NCBI RefSeq assembly: GCF_000526995.1
Contig: NZ_AZUI01000001.1
Span: 5,374,001 to 5,438,000 of the forward strand
Direction: 5' to 3'
Source: Lacrimispora indolis DSM 755
Lineage (GTDB): Bacteria > Bacillota > Clostridia > Lachnospirales > Lachnospiraceae
DNA length: 64,000 nucleotides
Shown here: in pieces, positions 33,249 through 42,590 of the stretch
Numbering within the stretch: position 1 is the stretch's first letter
Layout: each line of letters starts with the position of its first letter
Position numbers and translations under genes: made by a program
Notes under the pieces: model-generated
What the model was told of the DNA's origin: nothing
Databases searched by the model: none
Seen by the model: the letters and a program-made list of their open reading frames with translations, nothing else

Positions 33249-36200
33249 TTATGTTGTTTTCCATACACCGTTTTCATCTACCTCATATTCGCCAACTCTG
33301 GTACTTTTTTCAAGGCAGCCTTCAGCATTGAGGTAATACCATCTGCCGTCGATCTGGAGCCACTTTCCAGCTGCCATGATGCCGTCTTCGGCAAAATAAT
33401 AGGTCTTGTTGTTCCCATTTATACCAAGCTCCCTAAAACCGGTGAGGGCTTTTCCATCTTTGTAGTACAAATACTGTCCGGCATCGTTCAGCGCCCAGCC
33501 CTGGGCAGTTGCAGGATTAATAGTCAGTTTGATATACCGGTGCAGCATGGAGGAAAACTCTGCACGTGTGACACTGGACTTGGGATTAAATTTATTGTCC
33601 TTGCCGCCCATCATAATGCCTTTCTGCTGCATGGCTGTAACCGCAGAACGATAGCTGGTTCCAATTGCAGATGCGTCCGCATAAGCCACGGCTTCGCGGA
33701 TTGCCGGCATAGTACAGCCGGTTGCTGTTTCATAGTTTGCAAGGATCGCTGCGGTTTCTTCACGGGTCACCGCCCTGTCAGGTGCAAACTTGCTGTTGCC
33801 CACATCTTGAATGATACCCTTGCTGTACGCCCATTCAATATAAGGGCGGCAGATACTGTCCGCCTTAACGTCGGTGAAGCTGTTGGTTATGTAATTTTCT
33901 TCTTCCACGCCAGCAAGCGTTCCGAGAGCTGTAACCAGCATCCCCCGCGTCATGGCAGCATCGGGAGAAAACGTATCTTTTGAAGTTTCGGTCAGCAATC
34001 CCCGTCCCGCCACATAGTCAATGCTGTCCTTTGCCCAATGAGAGGAAACATCAGTAAACTGAGCGGTGGGGTCAGTGTAGCTGACTCCATATACAGAAAA
34101 ATGATTGGTGGCAAAAATAATGCTTTGGCTGTTGACATCATAGGCTGAACCGGGAACACGGCTGACAATTCCTTTATCATCCACATACACTGCATATAAA
34201 TAGCCGATTTTCTCGTTTTGGGCCGGTGTATACGGGAGACTCACATAAACGGTTCCGTTGCCGAAGTCCGTCACAGCTCCCATACCCCCTTGATAGCTTG
34301 CCTTGAATTCAAAAACCGGACGGCTGCCGATGGCCTTCTTTGCCGCTGTTCCCAGGGTTGCACTGTCTATTTTTGCCGCGGTCAGCTGAACGTCTGTGTT
34401 GGCCTGTCTGTTAATTTCAGTAATTGCCTCATTGTTCAGTCCCATGACAATATCCGGGCGGTCGATGGTCAGCTCTACAGCGGCAATTTTATTACTGATG
34501 ATCTGCTGCTGGGTCGTTTCAGGCAGATTCACCGTAACGGTGTCCGCATCCAGTCCACTCATGGAAACATGGACTAAAACCGTAATCTCTCCGGCGTTCT
34601 TGCCTTGCTTTGCGGCATTTGCCGCAGCGGCGGCAATGGAATCTGTGATGTTTTTATCTGTCAGAGTTGTACTGGCATTGCCGTTACTGTCCACGGTGGC
34701 CATATTTTCCGTGGTACCGGTAACTGGCGCTGTGGGTTTAACGGATGACACGGAAGAAGAGCTTCCACTGAAGTCGCTTCCACCAGAGCCATTGTTGTGA
34801 GAGCTTTCTCCGGAACTGCTCTGGCGAGTGATGGTGAAGGTATAAACCTGTGTTGTACCATCCTGTGCCCTCACCTTCACATAGGCCGTATTTGAGTTTG
34901 CGTTCAGGGTCATGGTTTTATTTGAGATTTCATTCTGGCAGCCGGCATCACTGTACAGCTTCCATGTCGCATTTGCGCTCACCGTAAGAGTTACGGTCAG
35001 GCTGGTTACGCTGTTTGCAACGGTTGCGGCAATGGTCGTGCCGCTGATCGCGGCGCTGCCTGGAGAAGTAACTCCTGTCACATCCTTTGCACTGCTCTGC
35101 CGGACAACTTCTCCAATTATGATCTCCGTCGAATCCGGGCTTGCATTGTACAGATCATTTGCTGTGAAACGCACTGCATAGGAGCCTGCACTCAGTCCGG
35201 TAATTTCACCGGCAGCATTGGAAGCTGCTTTGGAATAGGAACCGCCGTTCCGTTTATACTCATAATTCGCGTTGGCGGCCAGACCAGTGATTTTTCCGTC
35301 GCTTCCCCCATAAATCGTTGTATCCGCCTTACCAAGTCCTGAAGGGGCACTCTGTATTCCTTTGGTCACAGTAAGCGTAGCAATTACCATGGAACCGGCC
35401 TGATGTGTATCAGTCTCCGCTGTTTCCAGACCGATTCTGATTATTCCTGCCCTAGTGACAGTGAGGCTGCTTCCTGAAATTGTTCCTGTACCGGTACCGC
35501 CGGATTCAACCCTATAGGTTCTTGCACCAGCGTTAGAATCTACAATGAACAAACCGGATACTGAAGTAAGGTCTATGAGGGTGCCGTTGTAGGTCACACT
35601 TCCCGTACCGGATGTGTTGCTTACTGCCGTCTTCAGTTCAAAAATCAATTGCTCGTATATACCAAGGTTTGGAATGGCCTTATAGGCGCCCTTACTGCCT
35701 GCCGGTACGTAAATCACTTCAAGATTACTGCAGCCATAAAAAATTTGAGTGCCTGTCGCCGGAGGAGTCGCACCTTCAAATGTTACCGTTTGCAATGCTC
35801 CGCATGTGGCAAATACATACTCGGAAATCTTTGTCACACTGCCTGGAATTTCAATGGTTGTCAATGAGCTGCAGTTGTAAAAAGCATTAAACCCAATGCT
35901 TTTTACACTGTTGGGGATTTCAACTTCCGTCAATGAAGTGCAATTATAAAATGCCTTATTATCAACGTTTGTCACACCACTGAGAATTTCAACTGTTTTT
36001 ACCGCACTTCTGACTACATCAAACACGTAGATGGAACTCCAGTTTGCCATGCCCGCATCGTTTTTAATCGTCAGCTTTCCGTCGTCATCCAGCGTCCATC
36101 CGGTATCAATGACGATAGGATTAATCTTACTTGCATAGCTTAACATATTTGCTGCCGTCTTGTATGTGTCCGTACTGTCAGCCGGCACATAAATTGCCTC

Positions 36201-37304
36201 AAGCTTGGGGCAGTTGTAAAAGATATCAGGCCCTATTGTTGGCGGCACTTCACCTTCAAAAGTAACCTCAGTCAGCCCGGTACAGCCGGAAAAGGCACAC
36301 ACATTAACCTCCTTTACAGAATCCGGAATGGTGATCTGCGTCAGTGAAGAACAGCCGTCAAAGGCATAATTGCCAATACGGGTTACTGATTGGGGAATAG
36401 TAATACTGCTAAGAGAACTGCACCCCTGAAACATCTGCACTTCAATCGTTGTCAGCAATGGAGGAAGGGCGACGCTTTCCAGAGAGGCACAGTCTCTAAA
36501 TGCCTGCTGCCCAATGCTTGTCACCGTATCGGGGATGGTTATTTGTGTCATATTTGTACAGCCATAAAATGCACTGATTTTTGTTACGTCGTCTTCAATA
36601 ATAACTTCTTTTACCCGCGCTGCATCTGCCGTATGGTTGAATAAGTATCCACTGCAGCCTGACATACCCATATCGCTTGAAATCGTAAGCGTACCGTCCT
36701 CATCCAGCGACCAGCCGGTTCCGCTTGCCAGTGTCATCATTGCCCCCGCAGTCCTGACCGAAATTGCGGATTTTTTTACTGTCACGGTAATTACCGGAAT
36801 CTCTGCGTCCCCGGACAGCGTGTATTCCCGCGTCAGCTCAGGTGCAAAAACATAGCTGCCCGGTGTCTCGCCGTCAAATTCCGGTTCAGCTTCCCATGTT
36901 ACGGGGATGGAAACAGCGGTTTCAACAATTTCTATCCCTTTTGGATCTTCCTGTGTCTTACATATTTGAATCGCCGAGCTGGGAGTTGCCTCGGCAGGGG
37001 CCTCCTCAGCCGGATCCTCTCCTATGTTTTCTTCCTGCTCCGATTCTTCTGAATCCCTATCCTTTATGGGGATTTCTAACCGCACTGTGGCGGTAAGCGT
37101 ATCCGGCAGCTTTACATCCGAAAGATCAGCACCAACCTCCACCTCCTGATTTGCCATCCATGACGGCAATGAGTCAAATTCCGTAATTTCTCCGCCCCCG
37201 CCAATGTCTGTCTTACCCATCGCCGCAAACGGAGCCCCTCCCAGCACCATGGCCGCCGATAAAGTCATGGCCAGTATGCGCCGGGAAAATAAGTGTTTCA
37301 TCAT
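33249..37304 (-). CDS. Large surface protein: BspA-type LRRs, SLH domains and cell-wall-binding repeats
   Basis: 1351 residues from the ATG at 37304 (AAGGAGG, 7 bp). Signal peptide at 1-32 (RRILAMTLSAAMVLGGAPFA). Then an acidic Glu/Pro-rich stretch, two blocks of BspA-like leucine-rich repeats (units such as FYGCTNMTQITIPDTVTSIG) at about 240-370 and 420-560, Ig-like and Ser/Gly-rich linker regions, three SLH domains at about 1090-1250 (FTDVSSHWAKDSIDYVAGRG, FTDVKADSICRPYIEWAYSK, YADASAIGTSYRSAVTAMQQ) and terminal choline-binding-like repeats (GKWLQIDGRWYYLNAEGCLE). It is exported and attached to the wall twice over. It lies downstream of a two-component system with a candidate binding site in its promoter; an adhesin or wall scaffold role is inferred. 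Confidence 0.92.
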   Translation of the reverse strand: MMKHLFSRRILAMTLSAAMVLGGAPFAAMGKTDIGGGGEITEFDSLPSWMANQEVEVGADLSDVKLPDTLTATVRLEIPIKDRDSEESEQEENIGEDPAEEAPAEATPSSAIQICKTQEDPKGIEIVETAVSIPVTWEAEPEFDGETPGSYVFAPELTREYTLSGDAEIPVITVTVKKSAISVRTAGAMMTLASGTGWSLDEDGTLTISSDMGMSGCSGYLFNHTADAARVKEVIIEDDVTKISAFYGCTNMTQITIPDTVTSIGQQAFRDCASLESVALPPLLTTIEVQMFQGCSSLSSITIPQSVTRIGNYAFDGCSSLTQITIPDSVKEVNVCAFSGCTGLTEVTFEGEVPPTIGPDIFYNCPKLEAIYVPADSTDTYKTAANMLSYASKINPIVIDTGWTLDDDGKLTIKNDAGMANWSSIYVFDVVRSAVKTVEILSGVTNVDNKAFYNCTSLTEVEIPNSVKSIGFNAFYNCSSLTTIEIPGSVTKISEYVFATCGALQTVTFEGATPPATGTQIFYGCSNLEVIYVPAGSKGAYKAIPNLGIYEQLIFELKTAVSNTSGTGSVTYNGTLIDLTSVSGLFIVDSNAGARTYRVESGGTGTGTISGSSLTVTRAGIIRIGLETAETDTHQAGSMVIATLTVTKGIQSAPSGLGKADTTIYGGSDGKITGLAANANYEYKRNGGSYSKAASNAAGEITGLSAGSYAVRFTANDLYNASPDSTEIIIGEVVRQSSAKDVTGVTSPGSAAISGTTIAATVANSVTSLTVTLTVSANATWKLYSDAGCQNEISNKTMTLNANSNTAYVKVRAQDGTTQVYTFTITRQSSSGESSHNNGSGGSDFSGSSSSVSSVKPTAPVTGTTENMATVDSNGNASTTLTDKNITDSIAAAAANAAKQGKNAGEITVLVHVSMSGLDADTVTVNLPETTQQQIISNKIAAVELTIDRPDIVMGLNNEAITEINRQANTDVQLTAAKIDSATLGTAAKKAIGSRPVFEFKASYQGGMGAVTDFGNGTVYVSLPYTPAQNEKIGYLYAVYVDDKGIVSRVPGSAYDVNSQSIIFATNHFSVYGVSYTDPTAQFTDVSSHWAKDSIDYVAGRGLLTETSKDTFSPDAAMTRGMLVTALGTLAGVEEENYITNSFTDVKADSICRPYIEWAYSKGIIQDVGNSKFAPDRAVTREETAAILANYETATGCTMPAIREAVAYADASAIGTSYRSAVTAMQQKGIMMGGKDNKFNPKSSVTRAEFSSMLHRYIKLTINPATAQGWALNDAGQYLYYKDGKALTGFRELGINGNNKTYYFAEDGIMAAGKWLQIDGRWYYLNAEGCLEKSTRVGEYEVDENGVWKTT

Positions 37305-37386
37305 ACGTCTTCCTCCTTCTGTCTCCACTTCTGGAATATACAAGAATTCTCCTATTTCTGTCCTTTTCGACAATATTCCAATTATG

Positions 37387-37418
37387 ATTATATCAACTGC
37401 CTCTCAACGAATTCTCAA
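37387..37418 (-). promoter_or_regulatory. SARP-like direct-repeat promoter of the surface-protein gene
   Basis: On the minus strand heptamers TTGAGAA (37418-37412) and TTGAGAG (37407-37401) are 4 bp apart (11-bp period), followed after exactly 8 bp by a perfect TATAAT (37392-37387). No -35 box is at the normal place. This is the geometry of SARP-activated promoters, and the adjacent response regulator carries a SARP-like output domain. Confidence 0.7.
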
Positions 37419-37433
37419 CACAGCGGCGCAAAA

Positions 37434-37488
37434 CAAAAGAACCGGATTAAAATCAGCCTTATCAGCCAACTTTAATCCGGTTCTTTTG
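37434..37488 (-). terminator. Strong terminator after the response-regulator gene
   Basis: An 18-bp perfect stem (arms 37434-37451 and 37471-37488, containing GAACCGGATTAAA and its complement) with T-rich ends. It separates the two-component operon from the surface-protein promoter. Confidence 0.9.
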
Positions 37489-37495
37489 ATCTGCT

Positions 37496-38380
37496 CTACA
37501 CAGCGGTGCTTCTTCCTGCTGCGGACAACCGCTCCTGTAATCTCTGTTGCTTGATTGCGTAACCTGCTCTTTTCTCCCTTGCCCAGTTCCAGTCCTCATA
37601 CGCCAGGTAATCTTCCGTATACAGGGCAGCTGCCTCACATCCTGCAGCAGAACTGCCGGTTGCCATAAACAGCCGGAACGCCTCGTCATACCGCCGCACA
37701 TCCCACTGGGAATCCTTTAAATTGAAGATATAGCTGTCATTTGCATAGGCAATGGACGCGGCAGAAATCCCATATTCCCGCAGACATTTGCGAATGGCCC
37801 AGACCGCTGTCTGCAAATTGCGCAATGCCTGGTTTGGACTGTTTTCCGGCCAGAGGTCATCGCAGATTTTAAACTTATCCAGCCAAATACCTTCGTTTGC
37901 AAGAAAATAAGCCAGCAGTTCCCTTGGCTTGCTGCGGTTCCATTTGACAGCTTCTTTTCCCAGATAAATACTGAATTTTCCAAAAAACTGTATCCGAAGA
38001 GTCTCTGGCGGCTGCGGTATTCCCCGTTTACGCCGTATCCGCTCCATAGTCTTTTCCAGCCGCTCAGGACGGACCGGCTTTAAAATATAGTCAATGGCAT
38101 TGATCTCAAATGCTTCCACGGCATACTGGTTATAGGCCGTCACGAACAACACGTTCAAATCCGGATTTCGCTGCAGCAGCCGCTCGGCAAGCTCAAGTCC
38201 GCTTAAGGTACGCATTTCTATATCCAAAAAGGCCAGCTCTGGCCGTGTTGATTCTATTTCCCTTAGTGCCTCCATAGGATCTGTATAGCTGCCCGCAATC
38301 TCAAGATCCGGATAGCTTGCAAGCAGCCGTTCCATCTCGCGCAGCAGCATCTCCTCATCATCCACTAAAATCGCCCTCAT
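37496..38380 (-). CDS. Response regulator with SARP/BTAD-type DNA-binding output
   Basis: 294 residues from the ATG at 38380 (GGGAGG, 6 bp), overlapping the kinase gene by 23 bp. Receiver domain at 1-120: VDDEE acidic pocket, AFLDIEM with the phospho-Asp near residue 54, VTAYNQYAVEAF and ILKPVRPE (Lys). The output from about 130 is a winged helix (FGKFSIYLGKEAVKWNRSKP, then RELLAYFL) joined to a BTAD-like helical domain (YNDS..WDVRRYDEAFRLF), as in SARP activators and some clostridial regulators, not LytTR. The likely target is the surface-protein gene just downstream. Confidence 0.9.
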   Translation of the reverse strand: MRAILVDDEEMLLREMERLLASYPDLEIAGSYTDPMEALREIESTRPELAFLDIEMRTLSGLELAERLLQRNPDLNVLFVTAYNQYAVEAFEINAIDYILKPVRPERLEKTMERIRRKRGIPQPPETLRIQFFGKFSIYLGKEAVKWNRSKPRELLAYFLANEGIWLDKFKICDDLWPENSPNQALRNLQTAVWAIRKCLREYGISAASIAYANDSYIFNLKDSQWDVRRYDEAFRLFMATGSSAAGCEAAALYTEDYLAYEDWNWAREKRAGYAIKQQRLQERLSAAGRSTAV

Positions 38381-40271
38381 GCAATACCTCCCTATATGGA
38401 ATTTCAAGAGTCACCACCGTTCCGACTCCCTCCGTACTTTCGATCTTCAACCGGGCGCCTTTGTAACTCTCAAGTCTGCCCTGTATATTTTTTAATCCTA
38501 CTCCGGCAGCGGGACAGTCTCCCCGGCGAATTCCATCTAAACGTTCAATTGGAATTCCAACGCCGTTGTCCTCCACCTTGATCACAACAAAATCATTTTC
38601 TCTGCGGATCTGCAGAAAAAGCCTGCCGCCCTCCGCCTGTTTGAAGATACCGTGGCGGACGGCATTTTCCACAATCGGCTGGATGCTTAAAAGAGGCACC
38701 ATGGTGTCCAGACCTTCCTCGATATCATAAACCACCTCAAGTAAGTCCCCAAATCGGGCCTGTTCTATGGAAAGATAGGCTTTTACCGTATTCAATTCTC
38801 CGGATAAGGGAATCATGCCGTCATGTGCTTCAAAGTGAAAGCTGCCCCGCAGATAATCAGTCAGATCATAGAGCAGGTTCTTGGCCTTTTGGGGCTCCTG
38901 GGTTGTCTGCGCAACGATCACGCTGAGAGAATTGTAGAGAAAATGAGGCTTGATCTGTGCCCGCAGAAAAGCAATTTCCGCCTCCTGAGCCTTCTTCATG
39001 GAACGGCGGAGGCGCTCAACCGTATTGCGGTATTCCATGGACAGGTACGCGATCATCACTACGGTGAAAAATAGGATAAACACCTGAATAAAGCCGGAGC
39101 TTTCCTTGATTCCCAAAGAAAACAAAATCGCATCCGCAGAATACAGATTCACCGACAGCAGGGCCACAAACAGTAAAAAGCCTTCCGCATTCCGGACATA
39201 TAGACGAACCGACCGGATCAGAAGCACCAGCAAAACAACCGTATTGCACACCATCACAGCTGCATGGATTTTGTAATACGCATGGATGGGCAGTACCAGA
39301 ATCATCACCAAATAGATACTGTATGCCAGCGAAACCAGACGGGCTAAGCGCAGCTGAAGCAGACCGCTCCTGAATTTACAGAAGATCCAAATCACAACGA
39401 TAAAATCTGCGGACAGGCAGATATCCTTAAGCTTAAAAGCCAACGTAAAGGGAATATCCGGCAAAAGAAGCAGCAAAGAACGCTGATCAGAAAGCCCGTT
39501 TCCCCACGCCAGTAAAAAACAGAACAGGGAAAAAAGCAAAAGCATGGGATTTTTCAGCACACCGTCCCGGGTAATGATAAAAAAAATCATATGTAAAAGG
39601 GCAATTGTGCACAGGGTTGCAAAAATCAAAAGAGACGCCAGATGTTTGCGCTGGTGCCGCTCCAGCATGGTATCCTCCCGCCCAAGCTCCAGGGATGCCG
39701 GAATGCCGGAATTGAGATACTCATAATTGGCTACCTGAACTATGACTTCAATTCTCCCGCTGTAATTTTCAAAAAAAACCAGCTGCGGTGTATTGCCGGA
39801 CCGGTAACTCTCTGCCTGCTGTGCAGGAATTCCATCAGCAAGCAACTCCTGTCCGTTGACATATACCCGGCTGGAAAAGCGCGCGTTGACTTTTTTCAGC
39901 GCCAGTCTTCCCCGAAATGGGACCTGCTCCAGCACCAGCCTGTAGGTTGCGCAGCCAAAAACGGGAAGTGTTGTTCCCTGCACCGTCTTTTTACTCCATA
40001 AGGAGGGGACCTGCATATAAGCGGCGGATTGTGAAGTACTTTCAGCCTGGAAATCTTCTGGCGTTAGCAGCTTATTCCAGTAAAATTCCCATTCCCCGTC
40101 CAGACGCAGGACAGGGTCACGATCTATATTCCACGCGGAGGCATCCATTCTGCCCTGTTTTGCAGTCAGCCGGGTTTCCGGGACATATTCCTTGCCCCAC
40201 AGCATGGACAGCAGAAGCGCCAGCACCCCAACTATGGTGACTGCGCTGATGATCAAAAGCCGTTTTAGCAT
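38358..40271 (-). CDS. Sensor histidine kinase, 7TMR-DISM type with LytS-like kinase domain
   Basis: 637 residues. One N-terminal helix, an extracellular jelly-roll sensor at about 40-200 (DPVLRLDGEWEFYWNKLL, typical of 7TMR-DISMED2, a carbohydrate-binding-like fold), seven helices at about 205-410 and a kinase of the His_kinase/HATPase type: AQIKPHFLYNSLS has the phospho-accepting His, NAVRHGIF is the N box, DNGVGIP the G box. It senses an extracellular ligand, possibly a glycan, and phosphorylates the overlapping response regulator. Confidence 0.9.
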   Translation of the reverse strand: MLKRLLIISAVTIVGVLALLLSMLWGKEYVPETRLTAKQGRMDASAWNIDRDPVLRLDGEWEFYWNKLLTPEDFQAESTSQSAAYMQVPSLWSKKTVQGTTLPVFGCATYRLVLEQVPFRGRLALKKVNARFSSRVYVNGQELLADGIPAQQAESYRSGNTPQLVFFENYSGRIEVIVQVANYEYLNSGIPASLELGREDTMLERHQRKHLASLLIFATLCTIALLHMIFFIITRDGVLKNPMLLLFSLFCFLLAWGNGLSDQRSLLLLLPDIPFTLAFKLKDICLSADFIVVIWIFCKFRSGLLQLRLARLVSLAYSIYLVMILVLPIHAYYKIHAAVMVCNTVVLLVLLIRSVRLYVRNAEGFLLFVALLSVNLYSADAILFSLGIKESSGFIQVFILFFTVVMIAYLSMEYRNTVERLRRSMKKAQEAEIAFLRAQIKPHFLYNSLSVIVAQTTQEPQKAKNLLYDLTDYLRGSFHFEAHDGMIPLSGELNTVKAYLSIEQARFGDLLEVVYDIEEGLDTMVPLLSIQPIVENAVRHGIFKQAEGGRLFLQIRRENDFVVIKVEDNGVGIPIERLDGIRRGDCPAAGVGLKNIQGRLESYKGARLKIESTEGVGTVVTLEIPYREVLHEGDFSG

Positions 40272-40514
40272 CCTTTTTCCTCAATTACTGTAATTTTTTC
40301 ATGATCATTGATTTCCATTTCATTATACTACGAATTTTGTCGAATTTCCAGAAACTTCTTTCCTGGTTTCTTTAAAATTGAGGTCCTGATCTATGCCGGA
40401 AATTAGGATGTTAAATTTTTTCTTTAATTAAGCTTTATCAATGTATTTTCAATGTTTCGAATAACTTTTCCGTTATATGAAATAATAATACAAAAATTAA
40501 AAGCGAGGAATCCT

Positions 40515-41942
40515 ATGAAAAATAAGGCAAAAGGTCTTACTGCAGGCCGCTTAACGATGATGGCTCTGGGAACCGTAATCGGAGGTTCCTTTTTTTTAGG
40601 CTCATCGGTTGCCATACAGGCTGCCGGCCCGGCAATTATTCTTTCTTATCTGATTTGCGCTGTTATGGTTTATTTCATTTTATTTGCGCTTTCAGAAATG
40701 ACGGTATCCAATCCGGATTCTGCTTCTTTCCGAACATTTGCTTCTCAGTATATAAACAGTGGCACAGGCTTTGTGGTGGGCTGGGTCTATTGGACCGGAA
40801 TGGTCATTTCCATGTCCAGCGAGGCTACCGCCGTTGCCTTGCTATTCCGGACATGGTTTCCGGACGTTTCAATCCCAATTCTGGGCACTGCTTTGATCGT
40901 CGGGGTCACGTTATTAAATCTTTTGGGTGCAAAACAGCTAAGTCATCTGGAAAGTGTTCTGTCAGCAATAAAGATTATTGCTATTATCGGATTTATTCTT
41001 TTAGGTTCCATGATCGTATTGGGTGTATTACCTGGCTCCCGTCCCTTAGGAAGCAGCATATTGCGATCAGAGCCATTTCTCCCCGGGGGCTTAAAAAGCC
41101 TGGCAGGAAGCATGCTGATCGTTTTATTCACCTATGCAGGTTTTGAAATCATCGGACTGGCTGCCAGCGAAACAGAAAATAAACAAAAAAATGTGCCCCG
41201 CGCCATCCACTTAACGGTTTTCTGGCTGGTAACACTATACATTCTGTGTATTTCAGTTCTTTTGCTGCTGGTCCCCAGCGATTCGTTAAGCGAAAACGTA
41301 AGCCCCATGGTTACGGCCTTAAACCGCTACCAAATGACCTGGGCCGGCACTGCCATGACAGTTATATTAATCAGTGCAATTTTGTCTACTATGCTGGCCG
41401 CCATGTTTGGAATCGGAAGAATGCTCCGTTCTCTTGTGGATGAACGGCTTGGTCCTGCATTCTTAAAGGACAAAACCGATGTCCCCTACCGGGGAATCTT
41501 ATTTTCCGGCTTATGTATGATGCTGTTTCTGTACGTTGGACTGCTTCTTCCGGGAGTCTATCTGTTTTTGATCAGCTCCGGGGGATTCGCTTTGCTTTTC
41601 ACTTATATTGTGCTCATGTTTACTCATATCCGTTTCCGGAAAAAGAACGGGAAACCGGAAGGAAACTGCCGTCTGTGCGGATTTCCCTACAGTTCCCTGT
41701 TTACCATGGCCGGACTGATCATAGCCATGTTCAGCATGCCATTTTTAAAAGGACAAACCTTGGGGTTCCTTGCGGGTATTGTTCTCGTTGCTTTTTTTAC
41801 GGTCTGCTATGCAATTGTAAAGGCAACAAGCAAACGGAAACTGCCCCAACAGAAACAATATCCGGCGGGAACACAGGAGCATCGGCGTATTTTAACGGAA
41901 TTTTCAGAAGAAATTTATGATCCGGATATGGAGAAGAAATGA
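40515..41942 (+). CDS. APC-superfamily amino acid permease
   Basis: 475 residues from the ATG at 40515 (GAGGA, 5 bp). Twelve hydrophobic segments. The first helix has MALGTVIGGSFFLGSS, corresponding to the GxG substrate-binding break, and TM6 has LFTYAGFEIIGLAASETEN, which matches the F-x-G-[FY]-E-x-x-x-x-x-x-E pattern of AAT/GABA permeases. It is isolated between divergent and convergent neighbours and ends in a good terminator, so the substrate cannot be inferred from context. Confidence 0.9.
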   Translation: MKNKAKGLTAGRLTMMALGTVIGGSFFLGSSVAIQAAGPAIILSYLICAVMVYFILFALSEMTVSNPDSASFRTFASQYINSGTGFVVGWVYWTGMVISMSSEATAVALLFRTWFPDVSIPILGTALIVGVTLLNLLGAKQLSHLESVLSAIKIIAIIGFILLGSMIVLGVLPGSRPLGSSILRSEPFLPGGLKSLAGSMLIVLFTYAGFEIIGLAASETENKQKNVPRAIHLTVFWLVTLYILCISVLLLLVPSDSLSENVSPMVTALNRYQMTWAGTAMTVILISAILSTMLAAMFGIGRMLRSLVDERLGPAFLKDKTDVPYRGILFSGLCMMLFLYVGLLLPGVYLFLISSGGFALLFTYIVLMFTHIRFRKKNGKPEGNCRLCGFPYSSLFTMAGLIIAMFSMPFLKGQTLGFLAGIVLVAFFTVCYAIVKATSKRKLPQQKQYPAGTQEHRRILTEFSEEIYDPDMEKK

Positions 41943-42024
41943 TATTTTTACTCAAAATATAATATTTTTTTCCAGGGTCCTGCCGGTTAGACGTAAATAA
42001 CTTTTGAGCTAAATTATTTATGGC

Positions 42025-42070
42025 AAGCGGTGGTTTTGAAAAGTACGCAATCAAAGCTACCGCTTTTTTT
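42025..42070 (+). terminator. Rho-independent terminator of the permease gene
   Basis: AAGCGGT (42025-42031) pairs with ACCGCTT (42059-42065), extended by TTTTGA/TCAAA, followed by a T7 run to 42070. Confidence 0.85.
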
Positions 42071-42420
42071 GATAAGAAAATAGGAATAAAAGCTGAACAC
42101 AAATGAGATTCTGGAAGAAGCAACAAAAATTGTATTCAATGGATTGGACTTGTGTCAATAACATACATATCAAAAGTTTAACTTTTGCTTCTGATTATCA
42201 GGCGGCCTTAGAATCTTTTCGTATAATCTTTCGGAATATAAGGGAAAAGATATTTTTATTGCAAAGATCATATTATATACATAAAAACTGTGGTTACGAA
42301 AGCAAAATAACAGATATGTGAAACAACATGACAGGGCAGCTTGAAATATCCATAAAAGAACGTTTATTCATAAAAGGCTTGCCCGTAAAAAAGTATGTGT
42401 GTACAGATATAATGATTATA
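42071..42420. other. Intergenic gap, nothing recognised
   Basis: AT-rich, no gene-like frame with a ribosome site. It lies between the convergent permease and cation ATPase genes. Confidence 0.4.
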
Positions 42421-42455
42421 AGAAAAAACGGAAGAGGCCGGGTGATCTCTTCCGT
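42421..42455 (-). terminator. Rho-independent terminator of the P-type ATPase gene
   Basis: On the minus strand ACGGAAGAG (reading 42455-42447) pairs with CTCTTCCGT (42436-42428), followed by a T6 run. It lies about 135 bp after the stop codon; the spacer contains only a short frame without support. Confidence 0.85.
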
Positions 42456-42590
42456 CTGGAAATTGCGTAATTTCGTATTGGTATCAGTTCTTTGTTTCGT
42501 TTAGAGAACAACTGAAGACTTCTGCCTTCCAGTTCTTCTATCATATGATCCGCCGCTGAGGAATCGATCGCACTGACTGATTTAACTCTC

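Noticed and set aside
42460..42570. Short minus-strand frame after the P-type ATPase (about 43 codons)
   Set aside because: Its end coincides with the terminator stem and it has only a weak GGCGGA upstream; I could not recognise it.
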